Positions 49,887 to 60,568 of a stretch of DNA of 64,000 bases are shown piece by piece (the stretch's first letter is position 1; the number at the start of each line of letters is the position of its first letter). The notes under the pieces were generated by a model. The model was not told the DNA's origin. It made no database searches and worked only from the letters and a program-made list of their open reading frames with translations. The position numbers and the translations under genes were made by a program. Source of the DNA: JBFXAN01 sp050184225 (GTDB lineage: Bacteria; Chloroflexota; Dehalococcoidia; CAUJGQ01); the NCBI GenBank assembly GCA_050184225.1, contig JBFXAN010000003.1, forward strand, positions 1 through 64,000, read 5' to 3'.

Positions 49887-50510
49887 TCAGCGCCCGACGA
49901 TCCCCGCCATCACCGCGGGGAAGGCCGACGCCGATTGGTAGTGGAAGCGTGTTAGCTCGCGGCCGGCCGGGTCGAGCACGACGAACGTGGGCGTGCCGCG
50001 CACGGCGAACCGCCGGGCGTCATCCCGCGCGTGGTCGACCGACTTCTCGATCAGCACCTCCTGGTCACGGTAGCCGACGGCCGTCTGGTGCACATAGGGT
50101 TCCATCGTCTCGCAGACCTCACACCACGTGCCGGAGAACCAGACAAGCGTCATCTTTCCATCGGCGCGCGGCGCAGCCGCTGTCGGCAACGCTTGGTCGC
50201 TGTGGTACACGGTATGGTGGCTGCCCCTGAGCACGCGCACTGGCCCGCCGCTGTTCGCTTCGGCCATCGCGGTCATCGACTCCCCGGACTGCGCCGACGC
50301 ACTCATCGCCTGTTGTGACGCTCCCGTCGACGTATCGTCTCGAGCGAGCAACACTGCAACCACGAACGCGGCACCGATCGCCGCGACGCCTCCACCGAGG
50401 AGCCATGTGAGGCGTAGACCGGGGGACTTGCGCGCGCTGATGCCTTGCGCCTTCGTGCGAGAGCGGCTCGCCGCGGGCGGGCTGGTGCGGTAGCGGGAGC
50501 GACTGGACAT
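49887..50510 (-). CDS. membrane-anchored thioredoxin
   Basis: This 207-aa protein starts at ATG 50510 (AGGAGG just upstream). A basic N-terminus and one helix (WLLGGGVAAIGAAFVVAVLL) anchor an external thioredoxin fold: KMTLVWFSGTWCEVCETMEP (CEVC), QEVLIEKSVDHARDDARRFA, RGTPTFVVLDPAGRELTRFH. The sequence between helix and domain is Ser/Ala-rich. It follows a CcdA gene by 51 nt on the same strand; the pair is a classic route for sending reducing power outside the membrane. Confidence 0.85.
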   Translation of the reverse strand: MSSRSRYRTSPPAASRSRTKAQGISARKSPGLRLTWLLGGGVAAIGAAFVVAVLLARDDTSTGASQQAMSASAQSGESMTAMAEANSGGPVRVLRGSHHTVYHSDQALPTAAAPRADGKMTLVWFSGTWCEVCETMEPYVHQTAVGYRDQEVLIEKSVDHARDDARRFAVRGTPTFVVLDPAGRELTRFHYQSASAFPAVMAGIVGR

Positions 50511-50561
50511 GCATCCTCCTGTCTGGCTGAACGGGGTTGTCGCCGGTCTGAGCATGCGCCG

Positions 50562-51284
50562 CTAGAGGCCGCCGATGCCGAGACGGGCCGTGTACTCGTT
50601 CATACGCGTGAATGTATCCGTGACCAGCAGAACACCCATCGCGACGAGCACGAGCCCGCCCGCCGCCTCGATCGCCGGCAGACGTGGACCGAGCCGGCGC
50701 GTGATCCGCGCGAAGCTCCCGAAGGCCGCGGCCGCGATCATGAATGGGACACCCAAGCCGGCCGCATAGAACAACAAGAGCAGCGCCCCCTGTGCAGCCG
50801 TTGCGCTCGAGGCGGCGAGCGTGAGAATGCTGCCCAGCACGGGACCGATGCAGGGCGTCCAGCCAAGCGCGAAGGCGCCCCCGATCAGGGCCGATGCGAC
50901 GTAGCCTCTGTGTGACGGCGCCGGTCCACGCGGCTGGACAGTGCGATACAGGAGGGGAATGCGGAGAATCCCTGTCATGTGCAGCCCGAAGACGATCACC
51001 ATCACGCCGGACAGCCGGAGCAACAGCGGCACGCGGTCGACGAGCAAGAAGCCGATGAACCCGATCGACGCCCCCAGCGCGACGAAGACGAGCGCAAGGC
51101 CGGCGACGAAACTGCCGGCGTGCAGGAGCAGGTGACGCTGCGATGCGTCTTCGCCGTCTGCGCCTGCCACACCGGCGAGGCGTGCCAGGTAAACGGGGAC
51201 CAGCGGAAGCACACACGGCGAGAAAAAGGAAACCGCTCCCGCCGCGACGGCAAGGATCGGGCCGACGAGTCCATCCACTGCCAT
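50562..51284 (-). CDS. ccdA: CcdA-type cytochrome c biogenesis/thiol-disulfide transporter
   Basis: This 240-aa protein starts at ATG 51284 behind AGGTGAG. Six helices are visible; the two CcdA Cys motifs are AVSFFSPCVLPLVPVYLARL and GGAFALGWTPCIGPVLGSIL, both complete with their Pro neighbours. CcdA passes electrons from cytosolic thioredoxin to external thioredoxins, here presumably the protein encoded just downstream. It is driven by box H at -41.5. Confidence 0.92.
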   Translation of the reverse strand: MAVDGLVGPILAVAAGAVSFFSPCVLPLVPVYLARLAGVAGADGEDASQRHLLLHAGSFVAGLALVFVALGASIGFIGFLLVDRVPLLLRLSGVMVIVFGLHMTGILRIPLLYRTVQPRGPAPSHRGYVASALIGGAFALGWTPCIGPVLGSILTLAASSATAAQGALLLLFYAAGLGVPFMIAAAAFGSFARITRRLGPRLPAIEAAGGLVLVAMGVLLVTDTFTRMNEYTARLGIGGL

Positions 51285-51330
51285 ATCTCACCTGTTCATA
51301 GTTCTGGCTCGATGCATGTTGCCCTTCCTT

Positions 51331-51373
51331 GGCATACCGGACCGGCGTGTCTGGAAATGTAATCGGGAATACA
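51331..51373 (-). promoter_or_regulatory. GTAN8TAC box H with -10
   Basis: Box TGTAATCGGGAATACA (51358-51373, plus strand) and minus-strand -10 TATGCC (51336-51331), 22 bp apart, centre at -41.5; start point about 40 nt before the ccdA ATG. Confidence 0.7.
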
Positions 51374-51413
51374 GTGTGTACCTGGGAAATGCGGGCGGCC
51401 ACGAGCGGGCTGT

Positions 51414-52166
51414 TCAGGATCCTCTCACGCTGGCTTCGCCGCGCTCGTCGGTGGCAAGGTGCAGGATGTCGCTCGTGGCGAAGATCGGGCCGACAGATAT
51501 CCCGATCCGGCGATACACCATCTCCGGCACAGAGATGTCCGCCAGATAGAGATCGCCGACCCACGAGCGTGCCATCGGCCGGCACAGGCCCACCTTCGGC
51601 AGAGCAAGTGTGAGCGTGGCGCTGGCGCGGATCGTGGGATCGGACGCCTGGCCGGAGTCGCCATCCAAGCCCGACGGCAGATCGAGCGCAAGCACGGGGC
51701 TCCGGCTGCCGTTTGCCGCCCGAATCAACGATGCAGCGGGTTCGCGCGGCGCACCGCGTAGGCTGTAGCCGATGAGCGCATCGACAACGAGATCGGCCGT
51801 CCCCAGCGCCGCCTCCAGGCCGGCATGCGCGGCATCCCACACCGGGATGCCGATTCGGCGGACGATGGCAACCTGGTGTCGGGCGGCAGGCATGAGGGCG
51901 GATTCGGGTTCGCTGAGCACGACGAGGACATCACCGCCCCAGATCGCGAGGCGCCGGGCAGCCGCGAGACCGCCTCCCCCGTTTCCGCTTCGGCCGGCGA
52001 GAAGGACCACGCGCCGCTTCGCCGCCGAGCCGCCGAGCATCGAGCGTGCCTGTGTCGCCAGTGCGCGCCCGGCATTCTCCATCATTTGGAGGAGCGTGAT
52101 GCCGAGATCGCCCTCCATGAGCCGATCGACCTCACGCATCTGCTCGACCGTCACGTGCGGAACCAT
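51414..52166 (-). CDS. nnrE: NAD(P)H-hydrate epimerase (YjeF N-terminal domain)
   Basis: This 250-aa protein starts at ATG 52166 with GAGGTGA upstream; a longer start at 52268 is possible. The NnrE motifs are TVEQMREVDRLMEGDLGITL, LLQMMENAGRALATQA, LLAGRSGNGGGGLAAARRLA and DLVVDALIGYSLRGAPREP, followed by VLALDLPSGLDGDSGQ. It epimerises damaged NAD(P)HX. It lacks the C-terminal ADP-dependent dehydratase domain that is often fused. It has no obvious link to its neighbours except NAD(P)H repair under redox stress. Confidence 0.8.
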   Translation of the reverse strand: MVPHVTVEQMREVDRLMEGDLGITLLQMMENAGRALATQARSMLGGSAAKRRVVLLAGRSGNGGGGLAAARRLAIWGGDVLVVLSEPESALMPAARHQVAIVRRIGIPVWDAAHAGLEAALGTADLVVDALIGYSLRGAPREPAASLIRAANGSRSPVLALDLPSGLDGDSGQASDPTIRASATLTLALPKVGLCRPMARSWVGDLYLADISVPEMVYRRIGISVGPIFATSDILHLATDERGEASVRGS

Positions 52167-52730
52167 GCCAGTCACCTCACTCACGCGCCGCATCTCGGCA
52201 GCGACACCCCCATCGAAGCAGCCGGGTGTGCAGATGCCGGCCACATATGCTACACACCCGGCTACCACATGCCCCCGGATTGCCTAACGCGCTCTGGCGG
52301 AGCGGCTTCTTCCTTAGCACATCGCACCGCTTCGGTGATTGCAGGAGCCACCGGGCCATGCTTCACTCAAGCTACGTTCCCTGCCGACGTGGATCATCTC
52401 GTCGAGCCCGTGGATGTTCACGTAACCGCCGTTACATAGTCGACTCCGGCTTACGAGTACATCTGGGTAAGTTCCACCACTGGCCTGACACGCTTGCATG
52501 CTGCCGGTCGTGACCGCAGCGCTGTTAGCGATGGTGACGCCGACGACGGGACGGATCTGCGCCGGTGACGGACTGCCCGCCCACCCCCGGCGCCTAGCGC
52601 CGATGCTCATCGGGCTCCTCGTGCGGCCTGCTCGCTCGGTGGACCGGTGTACCGGTATTGCTCGCACGCACCAGATGCGCACGGCAGCGCGCTTTAGCAT
52701 GAATGCGTGTGAATGGAACGGAGACAGAGT
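52167..52730. other. regulatory region between nnrE and the DUF547 gene
   Basis: These 564 bases contain box I with its -10. A plus-strand frame at 52498-52734 (78 codons) and several minus-strand frames show no recognisable domain and are probably not genes. Confidence 0.45.
52421..52463 (+). promoter_or_regulatory. GTAN8TAC box I with -10
   Basis: Box CGTAACCGCCGTTACA (52421-52436) and -10 TACATC (52458-52463), 22 bp apart, centre at -41.5. It points to the DUF547 and acyl-CoA ligase genes, with a leader of about 260 nt. Confidence 0.65.
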
Positions 52731-53648
52731 ATGATCCATCCGCAGTTCGACATTGCTCTACTGCGTTTCCTGCGTGCCCGCACCGACGAGCGATCGATTC
52801 TGAATGCACCCCCGCCCGCGCACTCTGTGCCGGCAGGCGGACCACAGCGGGACCGCACCTCGAACGCGGAGCTGGCGACCCGCATTCTCTGCGCGGCCCG
52901 TGAGCTCGCACTCGGAGGTCCCAACGGAGTGCCCTACGGCCAGCTCGCCCGTTCCGACCGGTTCGCGGCATATCGCGTGCTGACGTGGGAGTTATGGCGG
53001 TTCGATCCGTCGTCTCTAATCGGACGGAACGAGCGCACCGCCTTCTGGATCAACCTCCACAACGCGCTCGTGATCGATGCGGTGATCAACTTCTGGCTGC
53101 GTGAGTCGGTGCGGGAGGTGCCTGGGTTCTTCCATCGCGCGGCCTACCAAATTGGGGGCTACCGCTTCGCCCTGGCAGACATCGAACATGGCGTGCTGCG
53201 GGGCAACCGGCCGTTGCATCCACGCCTCCCGTCGCCCTTCCTAGCAGGCGATCCGCGCGCGGCCCTCGCGCTGGATATCGTCGACCCCCGCATCCACTTC
53301 GCCCTCAATTGCGGCACCCGATCCTGTCCGCCGGTCGCATTCTATGAGGCTGTCCAACTCGATGAGCAACTCGATGCCGCGGCCGACGCCTTCATCAACA
53401 CCGAAGGAGTGCGCGATGAGCACGGTGAGATCGTCTTGTCGCCGCTGTTCGAGTTCTATGTCGAGGATTTCGGTGGCCAGGACCGCGTGATTGCGTGGCT
53501 GCTCCGGTACCTCACCGATCCAGACCTCCGCCGCCGGGTAGCCGGCGGCACGCTGCGCTCGGCCAGCTATGACTGGTCGCTCAACCGCGATCCGCGTGAC
53601 CTCGACGCCGGAACCAGAGCTGCAGATCATCATCAGCAGGCGAAGTGA
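52731..53648 (+). CDS. DUF547 family protein
   Basis: This 305-aa protein starts at ATG 52731 with GGAG 7 nt upstream. It has RNERTAFWINLHNALVIDAV, YQIGGYRFALADIEHGVLRG and DPRIHFALNCGTRSCPPVAF followed by FEFYVEDFG, the DUF547 signature with CGTRSCPP. The conserved Cys/His set suggests a catalytic or metal role, but none is established. Its stop overlaps the start of the acyl-CoA ligase gene. Confidence 0.85.
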   Translation: MIHPQFDIALLRFLRARTDERSILNAPPPAHSVPAGGPQRDRTSNAELATRILCAARELALGGPNGVPYGQLARSDRFAAYRVLTWELWRFDPSSLIGRNERTAFWINLHNALVIDAVINFWLRESVREVPGFFHRAAYQIGGYRFALADIEHGVLRGNRPLHPRLPSPFLAGDPRAALALDIVDPRIHFALNCGTRSCPPVAFYEAVQLDEQLDAAADAFINTEGVRDEHGEIVLSPLFEFYVEDFGGQDRVIAWLLRYLTDPDLRRRVAGGTLRSASYDWSLNRDPRDLDAGTRAADHHQQAK

Positions 53649-55318
53649 TGCACACCGTCGATTCTCTGGATGAGATCCTGTCGCCGCCGCCGCTGCGTGA
53701 ACAGTTGTGGCGACGGTTCGAAGAGCAACCGAGTCTGCCGGCGCTGCATGTTCACAACCCGCACGCGCCCGGCGGAGGGCGCTGGCTGACCTACGAGCAG
53801 CTCGGCCGCGCCGTGAACCGCACCGCGCACGCCATCGCCGCGGCAGGGGCGGCACCGGGGATCCGCGTCGGCGTCATGCTGCCCAACAGCGAGATGTTCG
53901 TGTACGCCTGGCTGGCGCTGGTCGCGCTGAATGCCACGATGGTGCCGGTCAACCCCGACCTCGTGGGTGCCAGTCTGCGGCACATCGTGCTGAACGCCGA
54001 CCTCGACCTCCTGCTCTTTGGTGCGCCCCTGCTCCAGACCGTGCGCGAGGCGTGCGGTGGGGCACCGCCGGCCCGCCGGGTGCTGGTCATCGATCTGACG
54101 CTGGGTCCACGTCCCTCAGGGGAAGCCGGTGACGGCGTGCAGGACTTCGGCACGCTTCTAGACGTGGCGCCGGAGACGCCGCCGCCGCTGGTCGCGGTCG
54201 ACCCTGCCGATCTGGCGCTGATCATCTACACCTCGGGCACGACCGGGCCGCCGAAGGGCGTGATGCTCAGCCGCCTCGCCCAGCTGTGGCACGGGCTGAA
54301 TTACCTGCGTGACTTCATCCAGCTCGGCCCGGGCGACGCCGGATACACACCGCTGCCGCTCTTCCATGTTTCGGCGCAGGGATTCACGCTCGGCTGCCTG
54401 CTCGGGGGCGCGGCGGTGGCGGTGGACAACCACTTCCACCCCTTTTCGTTCTGGGACGCCGTGCGCCGCTACCGCGCCAAGGCATTCAATTACGTGGGCG
54501 CGATGATCCCGTTGCTCTCCGCGCGACCCCCGCGTCCGGATGACGCCGACAACCCGGCGGAGCGGGCCGTGGGCTCCGCGACCCTCCCCGAGCTGCATGA
54601 GTCATTCGAGCGGCGCTTCGCCCTCCGGCTGATCGAGAGCTACGGCCAGACGGAGATGGCAGGTTTGTGGCTCACGGACCCGCCGAACGGCCGGCGCATC
54701 GGCACCGTTGGCAGGCCACGACGCTGGCTGGAGGCGGCCATGCTGCGCAACGACGGCACGGTGGCAGCGCATGGTGAGACCGGCGAAATCGCGCTCCGGC
54801 CGGCGCATCCCCTGCTCATGACCCACGGCTACTTCCGCGACCCGGAGACGACCGCCCACGCCTTCCGTGGTGGCTGGTACCACACCGGTGATGCCGGGGT
54901 ACGTGATGCAGACGGCTACGTTCGCTTCCGTGGGCGCCTCAAGGACTTCATCCGTCGCCGTGGCGAGAACATCTCCGCCTTCGAGATCGAGCGCGAGGCG
55001 CTCACCCATCCCGCCGTGCGGGAGGCGGCCGCCGTCGGCATTCCCTCACCGCTCGGTGAGGAAGAGATCAAGCTCTGCGTGATCCCCCGGGAAGGGGCCA
55101 CAGTGGACCCGGCAGACCTGGACAGACATCTGGGGCGACGGCTGGCGAGATTCATGCGACCGCGCTACATCGAGATCCGCACTGACTTCCCCCGCACGCC
55201 GACCCAGCGCGTGCAGAAGTTCACGTTACGCGAGGAGGGCGTCGGGGCCGGGGCATGGGAGCGGAGGTCGCGCGGCGGTCGGCAACGGCACGCGGCGGAA
55301 TCTGGTGAAGGACCGTAG
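53648..55318 (+). CDS. AMP-dependent acyl-CoA synthetase/ligase
   Basis: This 556-aa enzyme starts at ATG 53648 (GTG 53645 is also possible). The ANL superfamily motifs are ALIIYTSGTTGPPKGVMLSR (P-loop), LIESYGQTEMAGLWL, GWYHTGDAGVRDADGYVRFR and the hinge GRLKDFIRRRGENISAFEIE; the C-terminal Lys that completes adenylation is likely in RVQKFTLREE. It activates a carboxylic acid, probably a fatty or aryl acid, with ATP and CoA. Together with the FabF- and PlsC-like genes it forms a small lipid-metabolism group. Confidence 0.88.
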   Translation: MHTVDSLDEILSPPPLREQLWRRFEEQPSLPALHVHNPHAPGGGRWLTYEQLGRAVNRTAHAIAAAGAAPGIRVGVMLPNSEMFVYAWLALVALNATMVPVNPDLVGASLRHIVLNADLDLLLFGAPLLQTVREACGGAPPARRVLVIDLTLGPRPSGEAGDGVQDFGTLLDVAPETPPPLVAVDPADLALIIYTSGTTGPPKGVMLSRLAQLWHGLNYLRDFIQLGPGDAGYTPLPLFHVSAQGFTLGCLLGGAAVAVDNHFHPFSFWDAVRRYRAKAFNYVGAMIPLLSARPPRPDDADNPAERAVGSATLPELHESFERRFALRLIESYGQTEMAGLWLTDPPNGRRIGTVGRPRRWLEAAMLRNDGTVAAHGETGEIALRPAHPLLMTHGYFRDPETTAHAFRGGWYHTGDAGVRDADGYVRFRGRLKDFIRRRGENISAFEIEREALTHPAVREAAAVGIPSPLGEEEIKLCVIPREGATVDPADLDRHLGRRLARFMRPRYIEIRTDFPRTPTQRVQKFTLREEGVGAGAWERRSRGGRQRHAAESGEGP

Positions 55319-55363
55319 CACTGGGCGCGTTGCCGCTGTGGTACTGAGCGCAGTGCGGCCGGT

Positions 55364-56602
<1,239 letters not shown>

Positions 56603-57357
56603 TACTCTCCTCACATTTTGCACAGCGACAGCTACTCCCATCGGCGTACACCCCTTGATACCGACGCGGCAACATCGCAGCTATCTCGCGCATTAGCTCA
56701 TCCATCACCGCCTCGGACCTGCCGGGGCCGCGCGCAAGCGTGCGCGGTCGGCCGTACCGCACGGTGACACGCGGCGGGCTAATGATGGACCAGGGACGGA
56801 TATGCTCGGTGCCCCACACGGCCGTCGGCACCACCAGGGCACCCGACCGCCGTGCGAGGAGCGCCGCACCAGGGACGGCAGGCACGAGCGCGGGCGCGAT
56901 CATGCCTTCTGGGAAGATACCGACCGCTCCGCCGTGCTTGAGAATCTGGAGCGCCCACATCAACCCCCGGCGATCGGCCGGAATACCGCCAAGCTGTCGC
57001 CAGTACCAACCGAGCAAACCCGAACGCAGTCCCGCTGGCCGGGCTAGATAGTTCACCACTCGATCACGTACGAACAGACCCAGCACGTACGTGTCCCAGT
57101 TGTCCACATGGTTGCTGAGCAGGATTAGCGGTCCGCGTACCGCCACATGCTCGCGCCCCTCAACTCGCAACCTCGTCCACAGGGCGAACACAAGTGGGAT
57201 CCCCGCGTAATGGAAGACGCGATAGAGCCAAGTCATGTGGTCCAAACATGGCGCCGGCAGCAGCCTGGATCCGCTTGACACACGCGCAGGCCACCGCAGC
57301 CGAAATCGAGCGAGGATTGCAGCGCCCGGCATCATTGGCATCCTCGGATGTTCCTTT

Positions 57358-58785
57358 TCACGTCAGCTTGCTCAAGAACCGTCCTACCTTCGCGATCGCA
57401 GCGGGCTCCTCGTTCAGTACGAAGTCGTAAAGCGCGACGGGTAGCCCAAAAGAGTACGTCGGATACGCGTGGATCGAGCCGATCACCTTGTCGACGGTCA
57501 GGTCATTGTTCATCGCCAGCGTGATCTCGTTGATCAGCTCACCGGCGTTTGCCCCGGCGATGTGGGCACCGATGAAGCGCCGTTTGCCGTCGATCAGGAA
57601 CTTCATGAGCCCGCGCGCGTCCTGGTCGGTGACGGCGCGTTCCAGCGCCGAATAGGGAAAGCGGACGACATGGCACTCCTTGCCTGCCTGTTTCGCTTCC
57701 TCTTCCGTGAGACCCACGTGGCCGATCTCCGGGTCGGTGAAGGTCACCCAGGGCACGTAGCCCGGCTCGAACTTCAGCTTGAGCGGCAGGAAGATGTTGC
57801 GCACCGCCTGCGCCGCCTGATAGCCGGCAAAGTGCGTGAACTGCATGCCGCCGACGACATCGCCCGCGGCGTAGATATGAGAGACGTTCGTCTGGAGCTT
57901 CTCATTGACCGGGATGCCGCGTTGTGTGTATTTGACGCCCGCCTTCTCAAGTGTGAGACCCTCGACGTTGGGCGTGCGGCCGACGGCGACGAGGATCTCG
58001 TCCACCCGCAGTTCGCCGTCGTTCTTGCCCGTGAGCGTGATGACCTTCTCGCCGTTCTCCACGCGGACGGCGGCCGGCTCGGTGTCATAGCAGACGGTGA
58101 TGCCTTCCTCGGCGAAGGCGTGCTCCAGCAGCGCCACCAGGTCGGCGTCGTCGCGCGGGATCAAGTGGGGACCACGCTGCAGAACCGTTACGTCTGAACC
58201 GAGACGCCTGAAGGTTTGCGCCATCTCGACGCCGATCGGACCGCCCCCGATCACGCAGAGACGTTTGGGTAGATTCTGCAAGTCGAAGACATCCTCGTTC
58301 GTGACGTAGCCGGCCTCGGTCAAACCGGGGACGCTCGCCTTGGCGGCGCGGGAGCCGGTGCCGATCAGCACGTACTTGGTGGTGATACGGCGCTCGCCCG
58401 TATCGACCGTGTGGTCGTCCACGAACGACGCGCCCTCCTCGCCGGCGAGGAGCACATCCACGCCCATTTCGTGCAGGGTCTCCTGCGAGTCGAGCTTGGC
58501 GACCTCCTGGATCGCGGACTGCACCCGACCGTTGACTGCGCCGAGCACCACGTCGAGGGCGCTGAGCTGCAGGCCCCAGCGGTGCGAGGTCCTCACCTCA
58601 TGCATCACGCGCGCCGCCTTGATCAGCGCCTTGCTCGGCACGCAGCCGTAGTACAGGCAGTCGCCGCCGAGCCGTTGCTTATCGATCAGCGCGATCGACT
58701 TCGCGAAGAAGCGACCGACCTTGGCAGCAGTGAGCCCGGCGGAGCCACCGCCAATGATCACCAGGTCGTAGTCATACGTCGCCAT
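57358..58785 (-). CDS. FAD-dependent pyridine-nucleotide disulfide oxidoreductase
   Basis: This 475-aa protein starts at ATG 58785. It has DYDLVIIGGGSAGLTAAKVG, the redox pair GGDCLYYGCVPSKALIKAAR, CVIGGGPIGVEMAQTFRRLG, YAAGDVVGGMQFTHFAGYQA and WVTFTDPEIGHVGLTEEEAK. The C-terminus GSIHAYPTYSFGLPVALYDF lacks the His-Glu dyad of lipoamide dehydrogenase and the CC of MerA, so the substrate is undefined; this Tyr-Tyr-Gly spacing in the redox loop is seen in mercuric-reductase-like proteins of unknown substrate. The next gene overlaps its start by 28 nt. Confidence 0.85.
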   Translation of the reverse strand: MATYDYDLVIIGGGSAGLTAAKVGRFFAKSIALIDKQRLGGDCLYYGCVPSKALIKAARVMHEVRTSHRWGLQLSALDVVLGAVNGRVQSAIQEVAKLDSQETLHEMGVDVLLAGEEGASFVDDHTVDTGERRITTKYVLIGTGSRAAKASVPGLTEAGYVTNEDVFDLQNLPKRLCVIGGGPIGVEMAQTFRRLGSDVTVLQRGPHLIPRDDADLVALLEHAFAEEGITVCYDTEPAAVRVENGEKVITLTGKNDGELRVDEILVAVGRTPNVEGLTLEKAGVKYTQRGIPVNEKLQTNVSHIYAAGDVVGGMQFTHFAGYQAAQAVRNIFLPLKLKFEPGYVPWVTFTDPEIGHVGLTEEEAKQAGKECHVVRFPYSALERAVTDQDARGLMKFLIDGKRRFIGAHIAGANAGELINEITLAMNNDLTVDKVIGSIHAYPTYSFGLPVALYDFVLNEEPAAIAKVGRFLSKLT

Positions 58786-59318
58786 GCGGGACTCCTCGCT
58801 CTGCGGTGAGAGGCAAAGGGACGGTTCTCAATGTCGGCCTCAATGTGAAAGAGCACGGCGGCCTGACCCGCCAGCAGGAGATAGACGGCATTGCCGCTGT
58901 GCAAGGCTGCGCCCACCAATGCGAGGACGTAGCTGTCGTACATCGGGTTGCGCAGCAGAGCGAAGATGCCCCCACACACGGGCTCGGTACTCCCATGCCC
59001 AAAGAAGTTTCCGTTCCCGGTTCGGGTGCCGCCCAGCTGAAGAAAGGCGATGAGCCAGCCGAGCGCGGCGACCACGAGGAGCGGTACTCCCCAAGGTCGC
59101 ACCAGTGACGGCAGGGGCCAGCGCACGCGCCGCCCGAGGCCGGGCAGGAGCGCGAGGAAGCACACCCACAGCGATATGACGGTCACAAGATGAATGCACC
59201 AGCCATATGGTCCAAACCGCCGCGTCAGATAGGCGGTGCGCTGCTGGAACGCGACGCTGGCCGTGTTGACACCAGCCGCGGTCGTGAACAGCACCATCGT
59301 GACCAGAAGTCGACGCAT
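58758..59318 (-). CDS. isoprenylcysteine carboxyl methyltransferase-like membrane protein
   Basis: This 186-aa protein starts at ATG 59318 with GGGAGG 8 nt upstream. It has four helices and the phospholipid-methyltransferase/ICMT signature NFFGHGSTEPVCGGIFALLR, NPMYDSYVLALVGAALHSG and FHIEADIENRPFA. This family methylates lipids or prenyl-Cys, and bacterial members act on varied substrates. The last 20 residues (HRRARSPAWRRMTTTW) do not match the usual ending and overlap the next gene, so the C-terminus may be altered. Confidence 0.7.
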   Translation of the reverse strand: MRRLLVTMVLFTTAAGVNTASVAFQQRTAYLTRRFGPYGWCIHLVTVISLWVCFLALLPGLGRRVRWPLPSLVRPWGVPLLVVAALGWLIAFLQLGGTRTGNGNFFGHGSTEPVCGGIFALLRNPMYDSYVLALVGAALHSGNAVYLLLAGQAAVLFHIEADIENRPFASHRRARSPAWRRMTTTW

Positions 59319-59424
59319 GATGTATGCCTCCCCGTACACGAGCATACGGGAGCGGCCCATTTCAGGCCTTGAACTCACGGCGTCGACGACACCCGGGCGC
59401 CCGACAGGTCGGATGGAGGTGCAC

Positions 59425-59802
59425 TCAGAGAATCCAGACCTGATAGCCGGCCGCCACCAGCGAGGCGATGCTCGGATGGTCCATGTACTGCGCCACCAAT
59501 CGTTCGCCGCGCGAGCGCAACTCCTCCTTGACGCCGAAGGCCCCTGAGCAGAAGTCGCACACTTCGTAGGCGATTCCCCGCTCCTTCAGCGTGCCGAAGA
59601 TGCCCGCGAGGCTCTTCGCCTGCGGCGTATCCGGCTGACCGAATCGAGCGACCCACTCCGTTCCGGCTCCGTCGAAGATGAGCCGTACGCCGATCCCTTG
59701 CTCGCTCAGTTCCTTCGCGTAGAGCAGGCTATGCAATGCACGGGCGAGCCCTTCGTGGCTTTCGGTCCCCGCGTGCAGCACGATTGCGATCTTGTTCTCC
59801 AA
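59425..59802 (-). CDS. DsrE/DsrF-like sulfurtransferase-fold protein
   Basis: This 125-aa protein starts at TTG 59802 with GAGGAG 9 nt upstream. It has IAIVLHAGTESHEGLARALH, GIGVRLIFDGAGTEWVARFG and RGIAYEVCDFCSGAFGVKEE, then YQVWIL. The CDFC pair sits where DsrE-family proteins carry their reactive Cys. DsrE-like proteins bind or transfer sulfur as persulfide, which fits the rhodanese and thioredoxin genes of this window. Confidence 0.75.
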   Translation of the reverse strand: MENKIAIVLHAGTESHEGLARALHSLLYAKELSEQGIGVRLIFDGAGTEWVARFGQPDTPQAKSLAGIFGTLKERGIAYEVCDFCSGAFGVKEELRSRGERLVAQYMDHPSIASLVAAGYQVWIL

Positions 59803-60113
59803 CTCCGTTCGCTCCTCTCGTTTCGTTCGCCGATTACCGGGCCCGTCCTCTTGGGCGATGCACGACGGGGGTGGGATATAAGCGGAGCCGGTCGTGATCC
59901 CACCCCAAGAGCCACGACCGACTTCCGCGAGATGGAGGCTGACCAGGGGTCCGTCAGGCCATTCGGCCCCGGCGGTGGTCAACCCGATCCCTCTCGTGCG
60001 CCCACCCTATTCCGCCGGCCGGGGCGGTCCTGTCACGGGGACTACAGCGTGGTCGCGGAATGTGTAGCTGCCGATGGGCACGTGGCGCGGCGAGGTGCCG
60101 CTCCTCCGCGCGA
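59803..60113. other. intergenic region without a recognised gene
   Basis: No gene with a convincing start and domain is seen. Around 59952 there is a short motif (GTCAGGCCATTCGGCC) that recurs in similar form near 61773 and 63978. Confidence 0.4.
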
Positions 60114-60329
60114 TCAGTCGAGGCAGACCACGCGGACGGCGAGCGGCCGGCCCTCCTCGACGGTGAAGGTCATCCGGCAGGCGCCGCAGCGGTACGCCGT
60201 CGCGCGCTCCTCCTGACCGATGTCCTCCGCACGGTCCCACAACGGCGCCACGGTCGTATGCGGACACGGCACCGTCCTCGTCGCCGGCGCCGAATCGCGC
60301 CGGCCGAACAGCTTCTCTAACAGTCCCAT
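60114..60329 (-). CDS. small zinc-ribbon-like protein
   Basis: This 71-aa protein starts at ATG 60329 with GGGGAG 7 nt upstream. It reads MGLLEKLFGRR, then TVPCPHTTVAPLWDRAEDIG and YRCGACRMTFTVEEG, giving C-P-H and C-x2-C motifs that could bind one Zn ion. No family is recognised. It is divergent from the GrdB-like gene, with box J between them. Confidence 0.65.
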   Translation of the reverse strand: MGLLEKLFGRRDSAPATRTVPCPHTTVAPLWDRAEDIGQEERATAYRCGACRMTFTVEEGRPLAVRVVCLD

Positions 60330-60443
60330 TACACATCTCCCCGGCCGGCACCATTAGCACTTATAAGCCCGGGCTGCTCGCTTCGCGGCCACGCCGCCGC
60401 TCCTCTCTTCTCTTCACAGTTCTCCTGGGGCGGCGGTCTCATC

Positions 60444-60459
60444 TGTAACGGAGGTTACG
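60444..60459 (+). promoter_or_regulatory. GTAN8TAC box J
   Basis: TGTAACGGAGGTTACG, 109 bp upstream of the GrdB-like start. No good -10 lies at the 22-bp spacing in either direction, so its target is uncertain. Confidence 0.45.
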
Positions 60460-60568
60460 GTCGGCACGGGCCATTACCCGCGATCGTTGCCTGATAGACG
60501 CCGCAACGCCACCTGGGCGGCGCGGGCGCGATCGATCGGCTACCCTGGACGCGGAAGGAGGGATGGCG

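Noticed and set aside
52498..52734. 78-codon plus-strand frame upstream of the DUF547 gene
   Set aside because: It overlaps the DUF547 start, lacks a ribosome-binding site and has no recognisable domain.
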